Position numbers and translations under genes: made by a program. A stretch of 64,000 nucleotides of DNA, from positions 1,612,001 through 1,676,000 of the forward strand of contig OZ245050.1 of assembly GCA_965224525.1 (NCBI GenBank), in the 5' to 3' direction. The stretch comes from Granulosicoccus sp036478565. Its GTDB lineage: Bacteria > Pseudomonadota > Gammaproteobacteria > Granulosicoccales > Granulosicoccaceae. The stretch's first letter is position 1. Each line of letters begins with the position of its first letter. Under the pieces are notes generated by a model. That model was given only the letters and a program-made list of their open reading frames with translations. It did not search any database and was not told the origin of the DNA. Positions 43,706-52,425 of this stretch are shown piece by piece.

Positions 43706-44149
43706 GTGAGCACATATCTCGTCTACCTGAACACAGAACAGAAAATCGAAACCGTGGAACACGGAATGGTTCGTGGTCTGGCTATAGCGAATCCGAAAAC
43801 CTGCGAAACACGCGCTCTGGCAAGAGACTATCTGGCAATCGAGGCTGGTGACGAGATCATTGGCTGCAATGGCAATGGCATTCGCTGGTCTGCTGATATT
43901 GACGAGATCATTACCGCGACCACTGTCAACGAGGTCGCGGATGAACAGGGCGAGCCTGTCCGTATACTCAAAGGCACGTTGACGGCCAGAGGCGGCCGGT
44001 CAATAGCTGCGGCGTGCAAGCGTATGAAGGATAATGGTGTTGATTTACCCGATATCATCAATTCTCGAGGCAGCGGTTTCAAACAAGGCGCATTGGCCAA
44101 ACTGCTTACTGACGAGCAAATCGCAGAGCTAAGTTCCGCCCTGAACTAA
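43706..44149 (+). CDS. Hypothetical protein, 147 residues
   Basis: I do not recognise this protein. It has no signal peptide or membrane helix. The sequence is mixed alpha/beta with YLAIEAGDEIIGCNGNGIRWSAD in the middle and a helical C-terminal part ending LLTDEQIAELSSALN. The frame is open from GTG 43700, but CAGGG lies at proper distance from GTG 43706, so I prefer that start. It lies 110 bases after the MoxR operon in the same direction. The stretch of 208 bases after it holds no gene I can see. Confidence 0.65.
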   Translation: MSTYLVYLNTEQKIETVEHGMVRGLAIANPKTCETRALARDYLAIEAGDEIIGCNGNGIRWSADIDEIITATTVNEVADEQGEPVRILKGTLTARGGRSIAAACKRMKDNGVDLPDIINSRGSGFKQGALAKLLTDEQIAELSSALN

Positions 44150-44357
44150 AAGCGGCGCCACAACGTGCCCTTAAAAAGAACGACAATCACTCTTCCAGAC
44201 CATCCTCTCCACAGATTGATTATGTAGGGCGACAGCGTAGACTGTTTGATTGTATGAAACCTTGTTTAACAGTTCAGGATACTCTGTTTTACATTTTAGG
44301 GTAGAAGCTGGCGCGTTTTGTTCTTACAATCACGCATAATCAATCAACCTTACCGTT

Positions 44358-44660
44358 ATGCAATCTACAGCCAATACCCCCAGACAATTTGCTTTACTTG
44401 CTGAAACACTAGCCAACTTGGTCGAGGTTGCGTGTGAGCACGATAAAGTGTTGGATCTGATGAGTTTCACCAACTACCTGGATTTGTATCGTGTGCATGT
44501 ACAGGATATGAACTTCGAATCGGATGAGCGTGTGGTGCCGGTCGCCTTCGAGTTGTTCATTCGGGATCAAAGCCTTCTATCAGCGGCTGCCAATTCAGCA
44601 ACCATCGAGAGTGGTGAGCCGGTAGCTATCCCCGATGCAATCCAGAACATCACAACATAG
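44358..44660 (+). CDS. Hypothetical small protein, 100 residues
   Basis: I do not recognise it. It is acidic and mostly helical, without signal peptide or membrane segment, with LAETLANLVEVACEHDKVL and a LYRVHVQDMNFESDERVVP segment. No good ribosome binding site is visible before the ATG. It ends 33 bases before the convergent end of the winged-helix gene. Coding composition looks normal. Confidence 0.5.
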   Translation: MQSTANTPRQFALLAETLANLVEVACEHDKVLDLMSFTNYLDLYRVHVQDMNFESDERVVPVAFELFIRDQSLLSAAANSATIESGEPVAIPDAIQNITT

Positions 44661-44693
44661 TTCGGCCATAGCTCACGAGAGGACCAAACCGGG

Positions 44694-45962
44694 CTAGATA
44701 TCATGACTGGAGCCGTCAGTTTGCAAGCTGTCATCCTGAATTGAGTTGAAGCTTTGCATCAAGGGGCTATTGCTATCAATGAAGCTGTTCGCAATGGCTT
44801 CAATAGTAGCTACGTTTTCAATCGAAAAACCGGCTTCAGCTGATGCATCGAACATCATTGTATCCGCCTGTATTACTCGCCCGGATTGGGCTTGCAGGAG
44901 TTGTACGCTAACACGAGCCTGATCGCCGACATTTACGCTACTGACGCTCAACAGGTAGTCTTCAGGCCAGACAAGTTCGATTCTACCCTGCGCAGTCTCG
45001 CGGTAAATATCTACAGCACTCGATCCGAGGAGGGCAGTACTGAGAGTGTCTGCAATCAGATGGCAGGGATAGGCGGTAGAATTCCCGATTGCTATTAGAA
45101 TTGTCGGCATTGTTGGTCTTGAGCGTGAAATATCGAGCGTAGCCATTGCATTGGAGACACCTTGTGTCGAAACCTCAGGCATCGCGGCTGCCAACGTATG
45201 CGAGTCCGTTGCTGAATCCTTGTTTACAGCAAACCAGAGTATGCCAACAAGTACCGGCAAAGCTAATGCAAATCGGGGTATCCGGAAAAGCTTTCCGGCA
45301 AGCCTGTTGACAGGCGTATTCGTGTCAACAGGCGTATTGTTGACCGTGTTAGACAGCAGAGGCGTGGTTGCAGGTTTTTTTTGACCGACGTTTTTTAATG
45401 CAACCTCCACGCTGAGGGGAGTATCAGTCTGCTGATCACTCAGAGCCGCAGGAACATCAGCGCTGGTTTGCGTAGTCTGCTGTCGGCCACTGTATTGTTG
45501 TGTGCCTGTTGTGCTGGCATTTTCTCGCGGTAAAGTTGCTGCTGAAGCTTCCTGTGAGTTGGCTTTTTGTGGCAACTCGGCTTCTGCGATTTCACGGTCT
45601 TTATTGTCGACAAAGGCCGGAATATAGGAACCGGCTTTCATCTCGATCTTCAACGTAACTTCGGGGTTACGCGCGTAGTACTGGTCTAGTGAGGATCGGA
45701 GTCGTTTGGCCAGTACGCGTACTGACGGGTCATTTTGGGGGTCGAATGTCGGTGGTTTGCCCAATGCATCAACAGCGACGGTATAAGCCTTGATCCGGCT
45801 CGATTGACCGTCGAGAGTCTGGTTTACCACGTAGCGGAGAAAAGCTGTCATTTGCGGTGCGGCGACAAATTTGGCATCTGACAAGATTGTCACAAGCGCG
45901 TTCTGTACTTTTGTCTGTCGGCAAACTGTTTTTTCGAGTGTGTCGTTCATGCTCTTGCTCAA
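44694..45962 (-). CDS. Membrane-anchored winged-helix-like regulatory protein
   Basis: The N-terminal ~110 residues, FVAAPQMTAFLRYVVNQTLD with IKAYTVAVDALGKPPTFDPQ and VRVLAKRLRSSLDQYY, match the domain found at the start of many adenylate-cyclase/TPR regulators and thought to be a winged helix. A low-complexity linker, one membrane helix (about 234-250) and a ~170-residue extracytoplasmic domain follow, so it has ToxR-like topology. The outer domain (ILIAIGNSTAYPCHLIADTLS...) resembles the TolB-like part of such regulators. It may sense a periplasmic signal and act on nearby genes, which is inference. Confidence 0.7.
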   Translation of the reverse strand: MSKSMNDTLEKTVCRQTKVQNALVTILSDAKFVAAPQMTAFLRYVVNQTLDGQSSRIKAYTVAVDALGKPPTFDPQNDPSVRVLAKRLRSSLDQYYARNPEVTLKIEMKAGSYIPAFVDNKDREIAEAELPQKANSQEASAATLPRENASTTGTQQYSGRQQTTQTSADVPAALSDQQTDTPLSVEVALKNVGQKKPATTPLLSNTVNNTPVDTNTPVNRLAGKLFRIPRFALALPVLVGILWFAVNKDSATDSHTLAAAMPEVSTQGVSNAMATLDISRSRPTMPTILIAIGNSTAYPCHLIADTLSTALLGSSAVDIYRETAQGRIELVWPEDYLLSVSSVNVGDQARVSVQLLQAQSGRVIQADTMMFDASAEAGFSIENVATIEAIANSFIDSNSPLMQSFNSIQDDSLQTDGSSHDI

Positions 45963-46282
45963 TATGGCGATGTAACGCCGTGATAACTTCGTATAAGAAA
46001 CCGAGCAAGATCGGAGCGCAACCAGGACGTTATATAACGGTAACTACCCATGTCCAGTACAACTGGCATCCGCACGTTGGTGATCTAACGTGCTTGTCAG
46101 CAATTGTTTATTACAGTGTCATCAGTGATTCGAGGTAACTGTAGAACAGTTGTATCATTTTTTCGTTTCAATTAACCCTATTAGATTTGGTAGCATTTCT
46201 ACGAGAATGGCTGACAATGGTGATTTATTTGACTGTGGTTTTTATTTGACGCTTAATTACTGGCGTATTTTGATTTTTCGAC
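45963..46282. other. Intergenic region upstream of the winged-helix gene
   Basis: This 320-base stretch is AT-rich on its right side and contains no gene I can support. A half-match to the island palindrome (TTAACCCTA) lies at 46173-46181, but the full module is absent. Confidence 0.5.
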
Positions 46283-48157
46283 CTAGCCGTTACTTGCTTT
46301 CACGTCGTTCAATACAATCAAACGCCAACCTGGTTTCGGCGTAATTTGCTCCCCTGCACCATAAATGTGCAGTATTGAATCCTTATCGATAGCAAATAAG
46401 CGTATTGATTTGTCATCCGGGGTGGATTGTTCATCAATTGGAGCAGGACTATCGTTAATCCTGGAGTCGATGGAATGCTCGCTCAATTGGCTCGCTTCAC
46501 TGTTCTCATCTGTATCGTCTTTTTCCTCCGGGATTACCAGGTGTCTTATCTCACCTTCACGCAGTAATTTCAGCAAACTGGCATAACTGAGTGAGTCATC
46601 AAACAAAGGGTTGGCACGATTCCGATTGGCCGTATCAAAGCGTTCGTAGATGTCGTCGTCGGACGCGCCTTCAAGGGTGAACACGGCGCTGGAACCAAAT
46701 TCTGAACGAAAATGAATGCTGGCCAGAGCATTGGCATCGCGGTTGGATGAAACCGCGATAAGATTGCCAATACCTTCAAGGTCGAGGTTTTCTTCTGCAT
46801 GCCCTGATGTCGGGTTGCCATGATACGCATCGAACCCTGCTCGGCGAGCCTGGCTGACATTGCGCCAGGAAGTGTCTGACAACAACACCCTGATGGACTC
46901 GGTTTGTAATGCCTTTGCCAGTATCAATGCGATTTCATTGGCTCCAAAAAAGAGGATACCGTTAGGTTCGGGGTTGCTGATGCCCAGTCGATCAGCCAAT
47001 GGTTTAGCGGTCAGGCTTTGAAATACAACCGTACCAATGATCAGGCTAAAAGTTAGAGGTACCAGGAGATCTGCCATGGCAACATTGGCTTCCTGCAAAC
47101 GCAAGACAAAAACAGACGACACAGCGGCAGCGACTATGCCACGAGGAGCCAACCAGCCTATGAAACCCCGTTCACCAATGCTGAGCCCGGATCCGATTGT
47201 GCATACCCATGCGTTGATTGGCCGGATGACAAACTGAGCAATCGCCAGCAATAATAATATTTGCCAGCCGTATTGCGGAATCAGGCTGATATCCAGTCTG
47301 GACGCCAGAACAATAAACAAACTGGATATCAACAACACGACCAGATCCTCCTTGAAGTGCAACAGCTCTTCCACATGGAGCCCGCGGGTATTCGCAAGCC
47401 ATACGCCCATTATGGTGACAGCGAGCAACCCGGATTCATGCTGGATTGTTTCTGCCAGAACGAAGGCGCAAATAACGGTGATAAGTGTCAGTACATTAAC
47501 CAGGTAGTCGGGTACCAGGTAGCGACGCAGAGCGTAGGCGGTGGCAAAACCGCTGGCAGCACCAATCGCTGTACCAACGATAACCAGTTTCGCCAGAATG
47601 ATCGCGATGTGGCCCAGGCCATTGCCAGGCTGGTCTAGCAATACATAGTCAAAAACCAGCAGCGCCAGAAAGACACCAATAGGGTCTATGAGTATGCCTT
47701 CCCAATGCAGAATATGGCCGATATTCTCGGAAGGTCGAACCGCGCGTAAAAGTGGTTTGACAACGGTTGGCCCACTGACAACCGTGATTGAGCCGAAGAC
47801 AAGTGCCAGCGGCCACGGCATATCGAATACAAAGTGCACTGCGGTTGCCAACATTAACCAGGTAATCAGTACGCCCACTGATATAAGGCGGGTTACAACA
47901 GCACCATGCTCTCGAATGTCAGAGATTTTAAGCGTTAGACCGCCTTCAAACAGAATGATGGCGACTGCCACCGAAACAAAGGGGAAAAGCAGGTCACCCA
48001 GTAAAGCGTCCGGATCAAATATTCCCAGAATAGGGCCGACCAGAATACCTGCGGTGAGCAAAAACAGGATTGATGGCAGATTCAATCGCCAGGCAAGCCA
48101 TTGGCAGATACCGCCGAGTGCGGCCAGGCCGGCAATGGCCAGCAGCAGATTGTCCAT
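46283..48157 (-). CDS. Cation/proton antiporter (CPA family) with nucleotide-binding C-terminal domain
   Basis: The 624 residues have about 12 membrane helices in the first 400, with VAVAIILFEGGLTLKISDIR, GSITVVSGPTVVKPLLRAVRP and HWEGILIDPIGVF typical of NhaP-like Na+ or K+/H+ exchangers. A TrkA-type nucleotide-binding domain follows (GILFFGANEIALILAKALQ, LIAVSSNRDANALA), probably for gating, and then an acidic tail and a last small beta domain. The GGAAGG ribosome binding site could pair with CCTTCC 22 bases upstream. It is divergent from nothing; eboB ends 53 bases upstream on the same strand. Confidence 0.9.
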   Translation of the reverse strand: MDNLLLAIAGLAALGGICQWLAWRLNLPSILFLLTAGILVGPILGIFDPDALLGDLLFPFVSVAVAIILFEGGLTLKISDIREHGAVVTRLISVGVLITWLMLATAVHFVFDMPWPLALVFGSITVVSGPTVVKPLLRAVRPSENIGHILHWEGILIDPIGVFLALLVFDYVLLDQPGNGLGHIAIILAKLVIVGTAIGAASGFATAYALRRYLVPDYLVNVLTLITVICAFVLAETIQHESGLLAVTIMGVWLANTRGLHVEELLHFKEDLVVLLISSLFIVLASRLDISLIPQYGWQILLLLAIAQFVIRPINAWVCTIGSGLSIGERGFIGWLAPRGIVAAAVSSVFVLRLQEANVAMADLLVPLTFSLIIGTVVFQSLTAKPLADRLGISNPEPNGILFFGANEIALILAKALQTESIRVLLSDTSWRNVSQARRAGFDAYHGNPTSGHAEENLDLEGIGNLIAVSSNRDANALASIHFRSEFGSSAVFTLEGASDDDIYERFDTANRNRANPLFDDSLSYASLLKLLREGEIRHLVIPEEKDDTDENSEASQLSEHSIDSRINDSPAPIDEQSTPDDKSIRLFAIDKDSILHIYGAGEQITPKPGWRLIVLNDVKASNG

Positions 48158-48210
48158 CTATCCTTCCCAACAGGGTGAGTAAGGAAGGTTAACAGACCGG
48201 CAGCCGCAGT

Positions 48211-49137
48211 TCAGCGCACGTGCAGTTGATTGGCATTTCGTTTGACTTTCGGTTCGTCAATGACAGGTTCACGACCACCACGCAATAAGGTATTGCCTTC
48301 GTAGAGCTCGGTTTGATCGATACCTGCAGAATCCAGCCAGTCTGACTCGTGCATTTGTCCGCTTTGGCCGTATGCTGTCAGTGCATTGCCATAACATGCC
48401 AATTCGACGGCAGTCTGATCAACCCCTTGCTCCAACGCCAGCATAGCTGTTTTGGCAACGCCCAGCGGCTCGGAAATGCCCCAGTCGCAGGCTGAGTCAA
48501 CAATGATGCGCTCGGCACCATATTGCTTTAGCAGTGAAACCATACGCTCTGTGCCCATCTTGGTAGACGGGTAGATTGAAAATGCTGCCCAGTAACCACG
48601 GTCCAGAACAAAATCAATTGTTTCCTCATTGTTGTGATCGATAATCACTTGTGAAGGGGGCAAACCATGTTCTTCGCATACGGCAAGTGAGCGTAGTGTG
48701 CCGCTTTTCTTGTCGCGGTGTGGTGTGTGGACCATCACCGGTAGATTGGTCTCTTTTGCCAATTCGAGCTGCTGGCGGAAATAGCGATCTTCGAGCTCTG
48801 TTTGTTCGTCATAGCCAATTTCACCGATGGCAACGACACCTTCCTTGAGAGCGAAACGCGGCAATATCTCCATGACCGCTTCAGCCAGTGACTCGTTGTT
48901 GGCTTCTTTCGAGTTCAGTCCGATGGTGCAGTAGTGACGAATACCAAACTGGCTGGCACGAAAACGTTCGAACCCCAAAATGGCAGACAAGTAGTCTTCA
49001 TAAGTGGCGACGTGCGTACGTGGCTGGCCTTGCCAGAATGCCGGTTCGATCAAGGCGACAATGCCTGCGTCTGCCATGGCCTCGTAGTCATCGGTGGTAC
49101 GCGAAATCATGTGTGCATGTGGGTCGATGAACATCAT
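48211..49137 (-). CDS. eboB: EboB, TatD-like metal-dependent hydrolase
   Basis: The 308-residue TIM barrel has metal-site motifs FIDPHAH (start), AIGEIGYD, PVMVHTPHRD, VIIDHNNEE and IVDSACDWG, as in TatD hydrolases. In ebo clusters this protein is one of the core members. In Nostoc the cluster is needed to move the scytonemin precursor to the periplasm, and in a Pseudomonas it makes the strain repel nematodes, but the reaction is unknown. It overlaps eboA by four bases. Confidence 0.85.
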   Translation of the reverse strand: MMFIDPHAHMISRTTDDYEAMADAGIVALIEPAFWQGQPRTHVATYEDYLSAILGFERFRASQFGIRHYCTIGLNSKEANNESLAEAVMEILPRFALKEGVVAIGEIGYDEQTELEDRYFRQQLELAKETNLPVMVHTPHRDKKSGTLRSLAVCEEHGLPPSQVIIDHNNEETIDFVLDRGYWAAFSIYPSTKMGTERMVSLLKQYGAERIIVDSACDWGISEPLGVAKTAMLALEQGVDQTAVELACYGNALTAYGQSGQMHESDWLDSAGIDQTELYEGNTLLRGGREPVIDEPKVKRNANQLHVR

Positions 49138-50072
49138 GGGTTGCTGTACTCCTGTGCGTGTAGGGTATGCCAGTTAAGATCACCGTTACTGATGCCGTCA
49201 AAACCCGGTGCGTGTTGTTGAGCGAGTTGTTGCAGTTCCGGGTCGTTGGATAGCTGCAGTGCAATGGTCAAACCAGCCACTTCGTGGCTCGCCGGCCACT
49301 GGTTATTCATGTCTGTTACCGGTAGTAGCGGAGTGAGTGTAGTCAAGTCTGTAAAGGGTACTGCACAACGCCACAGTTCAGAACTGATAGTGCGCCCGGC
49401 GGCACGCCGCTCGTGGGCGTAGTCAATCAGAGTGTTGGCGAGTGAAGCATTGGAGCGTCTGTCAAGGTCAACCATGAAATACAAGCCACTGTTTATAAAC
49501 AGGGCTTTGAGCACCATCTGATTCCAGTGGGCTTCGTCCAGCATCATTGCGGGCCATGGATTGCAGTGAGCGATGGCTTCGAATACGCCTTTAATGTCCG
49601 TACGCAGACCAGCAGCAACCTGGCTGGTCATTTGTTCTGACTGCGGGTACAAGGCGATACCTTTATAGAGAGCCAGCTGTTCGCCCAAATCGGCATGACG
49701 CAGCATGCGAGGAAAATGCTCGGCAAAGTTTTCGTCCCCAAGTGTGCTCATCAACAGGATTCGGGCTGCCTCATCGATCTGCCAGTGCTCGGGGTGCCAG
49801 CCTGGCAGGTAGCGGTTGGCAGTATCCCGGTCGCTTGTGGTATTGAGGAACCATTTCTTGCCTAGTCGTCGCGGAACCAGGCCAAAAGCCAGGTCAAGGC
49901 TGCGGGCCGGTATTGGCACCGAATGATCGCTCAGCGCCTCGAGCTGGCTCGCAAACCATCTGGCGTTGGTATCATCCAGACAGGAATTGACCCTCTCAAG
50001 TAACCACTTGCGCGTAATGGCCTTCGTTTCCGGGTTAGTATTTTCTACAGCGGCGTGAATCGGCATTTGCAT
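49134..50072 (-). CDS. eboA: EboA domain protein
   Basis: The 312-residue helical protein contains the EboA landmarks RILLMSTL near the middle and FEAIAHCNPWPAMMLDEAHWNQMVLKALF (in two pieces), which are typical of EboA. No catalytic motif and no membrane helix are seen. EboA is a core member of the ebo cluster with unknown biochemical role. It overlaps eboB by four bases. Its start lies only 16 bases from the first possible start of the divergent eboF, so the true starts or promoters are unclear. Confidence 0.8.
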   Translation of the reverse strand: MQMPIHAAVENTNPETKAITRKWLLERVNSCLDDTNARWFASQLEALSDHSVPIPARSLDLAFGLVPRRLGKKWFLNTTSDRDTANRYLPGWHPEHWQIDEAARILLMSTLGDENFAEHFPRMLRHADLGEQLALYKGIALYPQSEQMTSQVAAGLRTDIKGVFEAIAHCNPWPAMMLDEAHWNQMVLKALFINSGLYFMVDLDRRSNASLANTLIDYAHERRAAGRTISSELWRCAVPFTDLTTLTPLLPVTDMNNQWPASHEVAGLTIALQLSNDPELQQLAQQHAPGFDGISNGDLNWHTLHAQEYSNP

Positions 50073-50106
50073 CGCTTTTGTTTAACTGATGCGGACCGCC
50101 CACACC

Positions 50107-51519
50107 ATGAAATCGGTACTCGTTATTCTCGTTGTCGGGCTTAGCCCGGATCTCGTTGGCGAATACACGCCAGAACTGTGCAAATTGGTTGCCAGAGGCG
50201 GGCTTCGCCCTCTGAAAACGATCACGCCGGCGGTGACGTGCTCTGTGCAATCCACATTACTGACGGGCAGTATGCCAGCACAACACGGCATCGTGGGTAA
50301 TGGTTGGTACAACCGGGAGTCCGCTGAAGTCGGATTCTGGAAACAGTCCAATCATCTGGTCTCCGGAATAAAGCTCTGGGAACGCGGTCGCGCGCTGAAT
50401 CCTGCTTTCACCTGCGCCAAGATGTTCTGGTGGTACAACATGTACTCTACAGCTGACTGGAGCGCTACACCGCGACCGCAATACCCGGCTGACGGACGCA
50501 AAATTCCGGATCACTACGCAGCGCCAGCTGCATTGCACGATGAGCTGGATGCTCGACTAGGACAATTTCCTTTGTTTACGTTCTGGGGGCCAAAAGCCAG
50601 TATTTCGTCGAGCCGCTGGATCAGTGAAGCAACCCTGCATGTCATGGACACTCGCAAACCGACTCTGACCTTAACCTATCTGCCTCACCTTGATTACAAC
50701 CTCCAGCGACTGGGGCCGGATACGACGCAGGCAGCTCTGCAACAGGATTTACGTGATGTTGATGCATTGTGTGGCGAGCTGATTGCAGCGGCCGACAAAG
50801 AGGGGCGTGAAATTGTCGTGGTCTCGGAGTACGGCATAACACCGGTTAGCGATGCGGTACATATCAATCGCAGCTTGCGCGAAGCGGGACTGGTCTCGGT
50901 ACGAAATGAATCCGGATGTGAACAACTGGATGCCGGCGCATCAGAAGCATTTGCGGTCGCTGATCATCAATTGGCACATATCTATATAAAAAACTCTGCC
51001 CGTATTGAAGAGGTGCGTAAGCTGCTCACAAGCCTCGATGGCGTAGAACGTGTGCTGGGGCAGGGTGAAATAAAAAATATCGGCCTTGATCATGCGCGCA
51101 GTGGTGAGTTGGTTGCCATCAGTACCGCAGATCGCTGGTTCAGTTATTACTACTGGTTGGATGAGGCGAGAGCGCCTGACTATGCGCGTACTGTTGATAT
51201 TCATCGCAAGCCGGGATACGACCCGGTTGAACTGTTTATCGATCCAGAAATTCGACTGCCGTTGCTGAAAGTCGGGTCCGCGCTGGCATTGCGTAAGCTT
51301 GGCATGCGTCGCCTGCTCGATGTCATATCGCCATCGGCTACGCAGCTGGTCAAGGGGTCACACGGTCGACCAACGGATGACACGGGCGCCGGGCCGCTTG
51401 TGATAGCCAGTCAGGCTGGCTGTTTGCCTGACGGTGCGGTGTCAGCAACTGATTTTTCCGATGTGGTGCTGGCGCATTGTTTTGGGGCAGATAAAGTGCG
51501 GTTGAACGGGGTAACGTAG
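50107..51519 (+). CDS. EboF-like nucleotide pyrophosphatase/phosphodiesterase family protein
   Basis: The ~470-residue protein has the alkaline-phosphatase superfamily fold: TPAVTCSVQSTLLTG (nucleophile Thr44) with PAQHGIVGNGWY, and LTLTYLPHLDYNLQRLGPD. Some usual metal ligands are changed: the first Asp of the DGL motif is Val, the His of D-x-x-x-H is Gln, and the Asp-His pair is Glu-Tyr (VVSEYGITPV). The active site is therefore unusual or inactive. The frame is open from 50089; ATG 50107 starts directly at the first beta strand. It is flipped relative to the other ebo genes. Confidence 0.78.
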   Translation: MKSVLVILVVGLSPDLVGEYTPELCKLVARGGLRPLKTITPAVTCSVQSTLLTGSMPAQHGIVGNGWYNRESAEVGFWKQSNHLVSGIKLWERGRALNPAFTCAKMFWWYNMYSTADWSATPRPQYPADGRKIPDHYAAPAALHDELDARLGQFPLFTFWGPKASISSSRWISEATLHVMDTRKPTLTLTYLPHLDYNLQRLGPDTTQAALQQDLRDVDALCGELIAAADKEGREIVVVSEYGITPVSDAVHINRSLREAGLVSVRNESGCEQLDAGASEAFAVADHQLAHIYIKNSARIEEVRKLLTSLDGVERVLGQGEIKNIGLDHARSGELVAISTADRWFSYYYWLDEARAPDYARTVDIHRKPGYDPVELFIDPEIRLPLLKVGSALALRKLGMRRLLDVISPSATQLVKGSHGRPTDDTGAGPLVIASQAGCLPDGAVSATDFSDVVLAHCFGADKVRLNGVT

Positions 51520-51522
51520 TTA

Positions 51523-52425
51523 TCAAGTACCACTGATGCGCCGTTGCAACATCAGCGTCAGTGCAAAGCAGCCAATTGCAAAAAGCATCCAGAGCCAGGC
51601 TCCCTGGCTGGCGATCAACAGTGCGTCCAGCAGGCTGATACCCGCTATCAGCAAGCCAACGGACGCGCCGATAGCTCCGGTGGCACCGTTTCGCAAGCGT
51701 CGAACCGACACAGTGATGACAACAATCAGTGCTGCCAATGGGATTGCAGCTACGGGTTGTTCCGCAGATATAAACAATCCAGCCAGAGCAGGGATGCACA
51801 GCAAAATCAATGGCCAGGAAACTTGTAAATATTGGCTGGGTTCCTGTTTGGCGATGTACGTCAAACCCATCAACCAGAAAAACCCCATTGTCGCACCGAA
51901 CAACACGGTAGTTGGCAAACTTGTGCTCAATGTGTAGCTGGCAGTAATCAAGACCATCGCGCGGCAGGCAGCCATCAGTACAGGGCTGTAATTATTGCTC
52001 TTGTGGTGTTTGTTGTAGGCGACGATAAAAACAAGTAACACAATGGCGCTAGTCAGCCAGCCGAGTGAACCACTGCCGAGAGCCGCAGGGGCGGTTGTTC
52101 GGGAAAGCCACAGTCCGAGGAAACCCGCAATGAAGAGAACAAGCGCAGACGCCGTTACTTGCCCGGTGCTGATTCGGCCGGAGGGGATAGGACGTTCCGG
52201 GCGCTCAATGGCATCAATGTCTGCATCAAATGCATCGTTGAGATACATACCGGCGACATAAAACAGGGAGAGAGCGATAATTGCACACAGTAGTGACAAC
52301 GGGCTGAGAGTAGCGCCAGACAGCACAGAAGCTGCAATCACATTACTCCAGACGGTTGGCAAGTTTGATACCCGGCCCAGTTGCAGATGAGTTGTTATTG
52401 TTAACTGACAATGCCCTGCATTCAC
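51523..52425 (-). CDS. eboC: EboC, UbiA-type prenyltransferase
   Basis: The ~300-residue membrane protein has about eight helices and the UbiA Asp-rich motif MYLNDAFDADIDAIERPERPIPSG, plus a second Asp-rich loop that is weaker. It likely attaches a prenyl chain to a small molecule in the inner membrane. The frame is open to a TTG at 52443; I prefer GTG 52425 because it overlaps the eboE stop (GTGA) and gives a normal N terminus. Its end meets the convergent eboF after 3 bases. Confidence 0.85.
   Translation of the reverse strand: MNAGHCQLTITTHLQLGRVSNLPTVWSNVIAASVLSGATLSPLSLLCAIIALSLFYVAGMYLNDAFDADIDAIERPERPIPSGRISTGQVTASALVLFIAGFLGLWLSRTTAPAALGSGSLGWLTSAIVLLVFIVAYNKHHKSNNYSPVLMAACRAMVLITASYTLSTSLPTTVLFGATMGFFWLMGLTYIAKQEPSQYLQVSWPLILLCIPALAGLFISAEQPVAAIPLAALIVVITVSVRRLRNGATGAIGASVGLLIAGISLLDALLIASQGAWLWMLFAIGCFALTLMLQRRISGT

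Noticed and set aside
46160..46190. A fifth copy of the island palindrome upstream of the winged-helix gene
   Set aside because: Only a half-site (TTAACCCTA) is present; the other half is AT-rich, and no TYTGRTAYTGT box lies at the fixed spacing on either strand.
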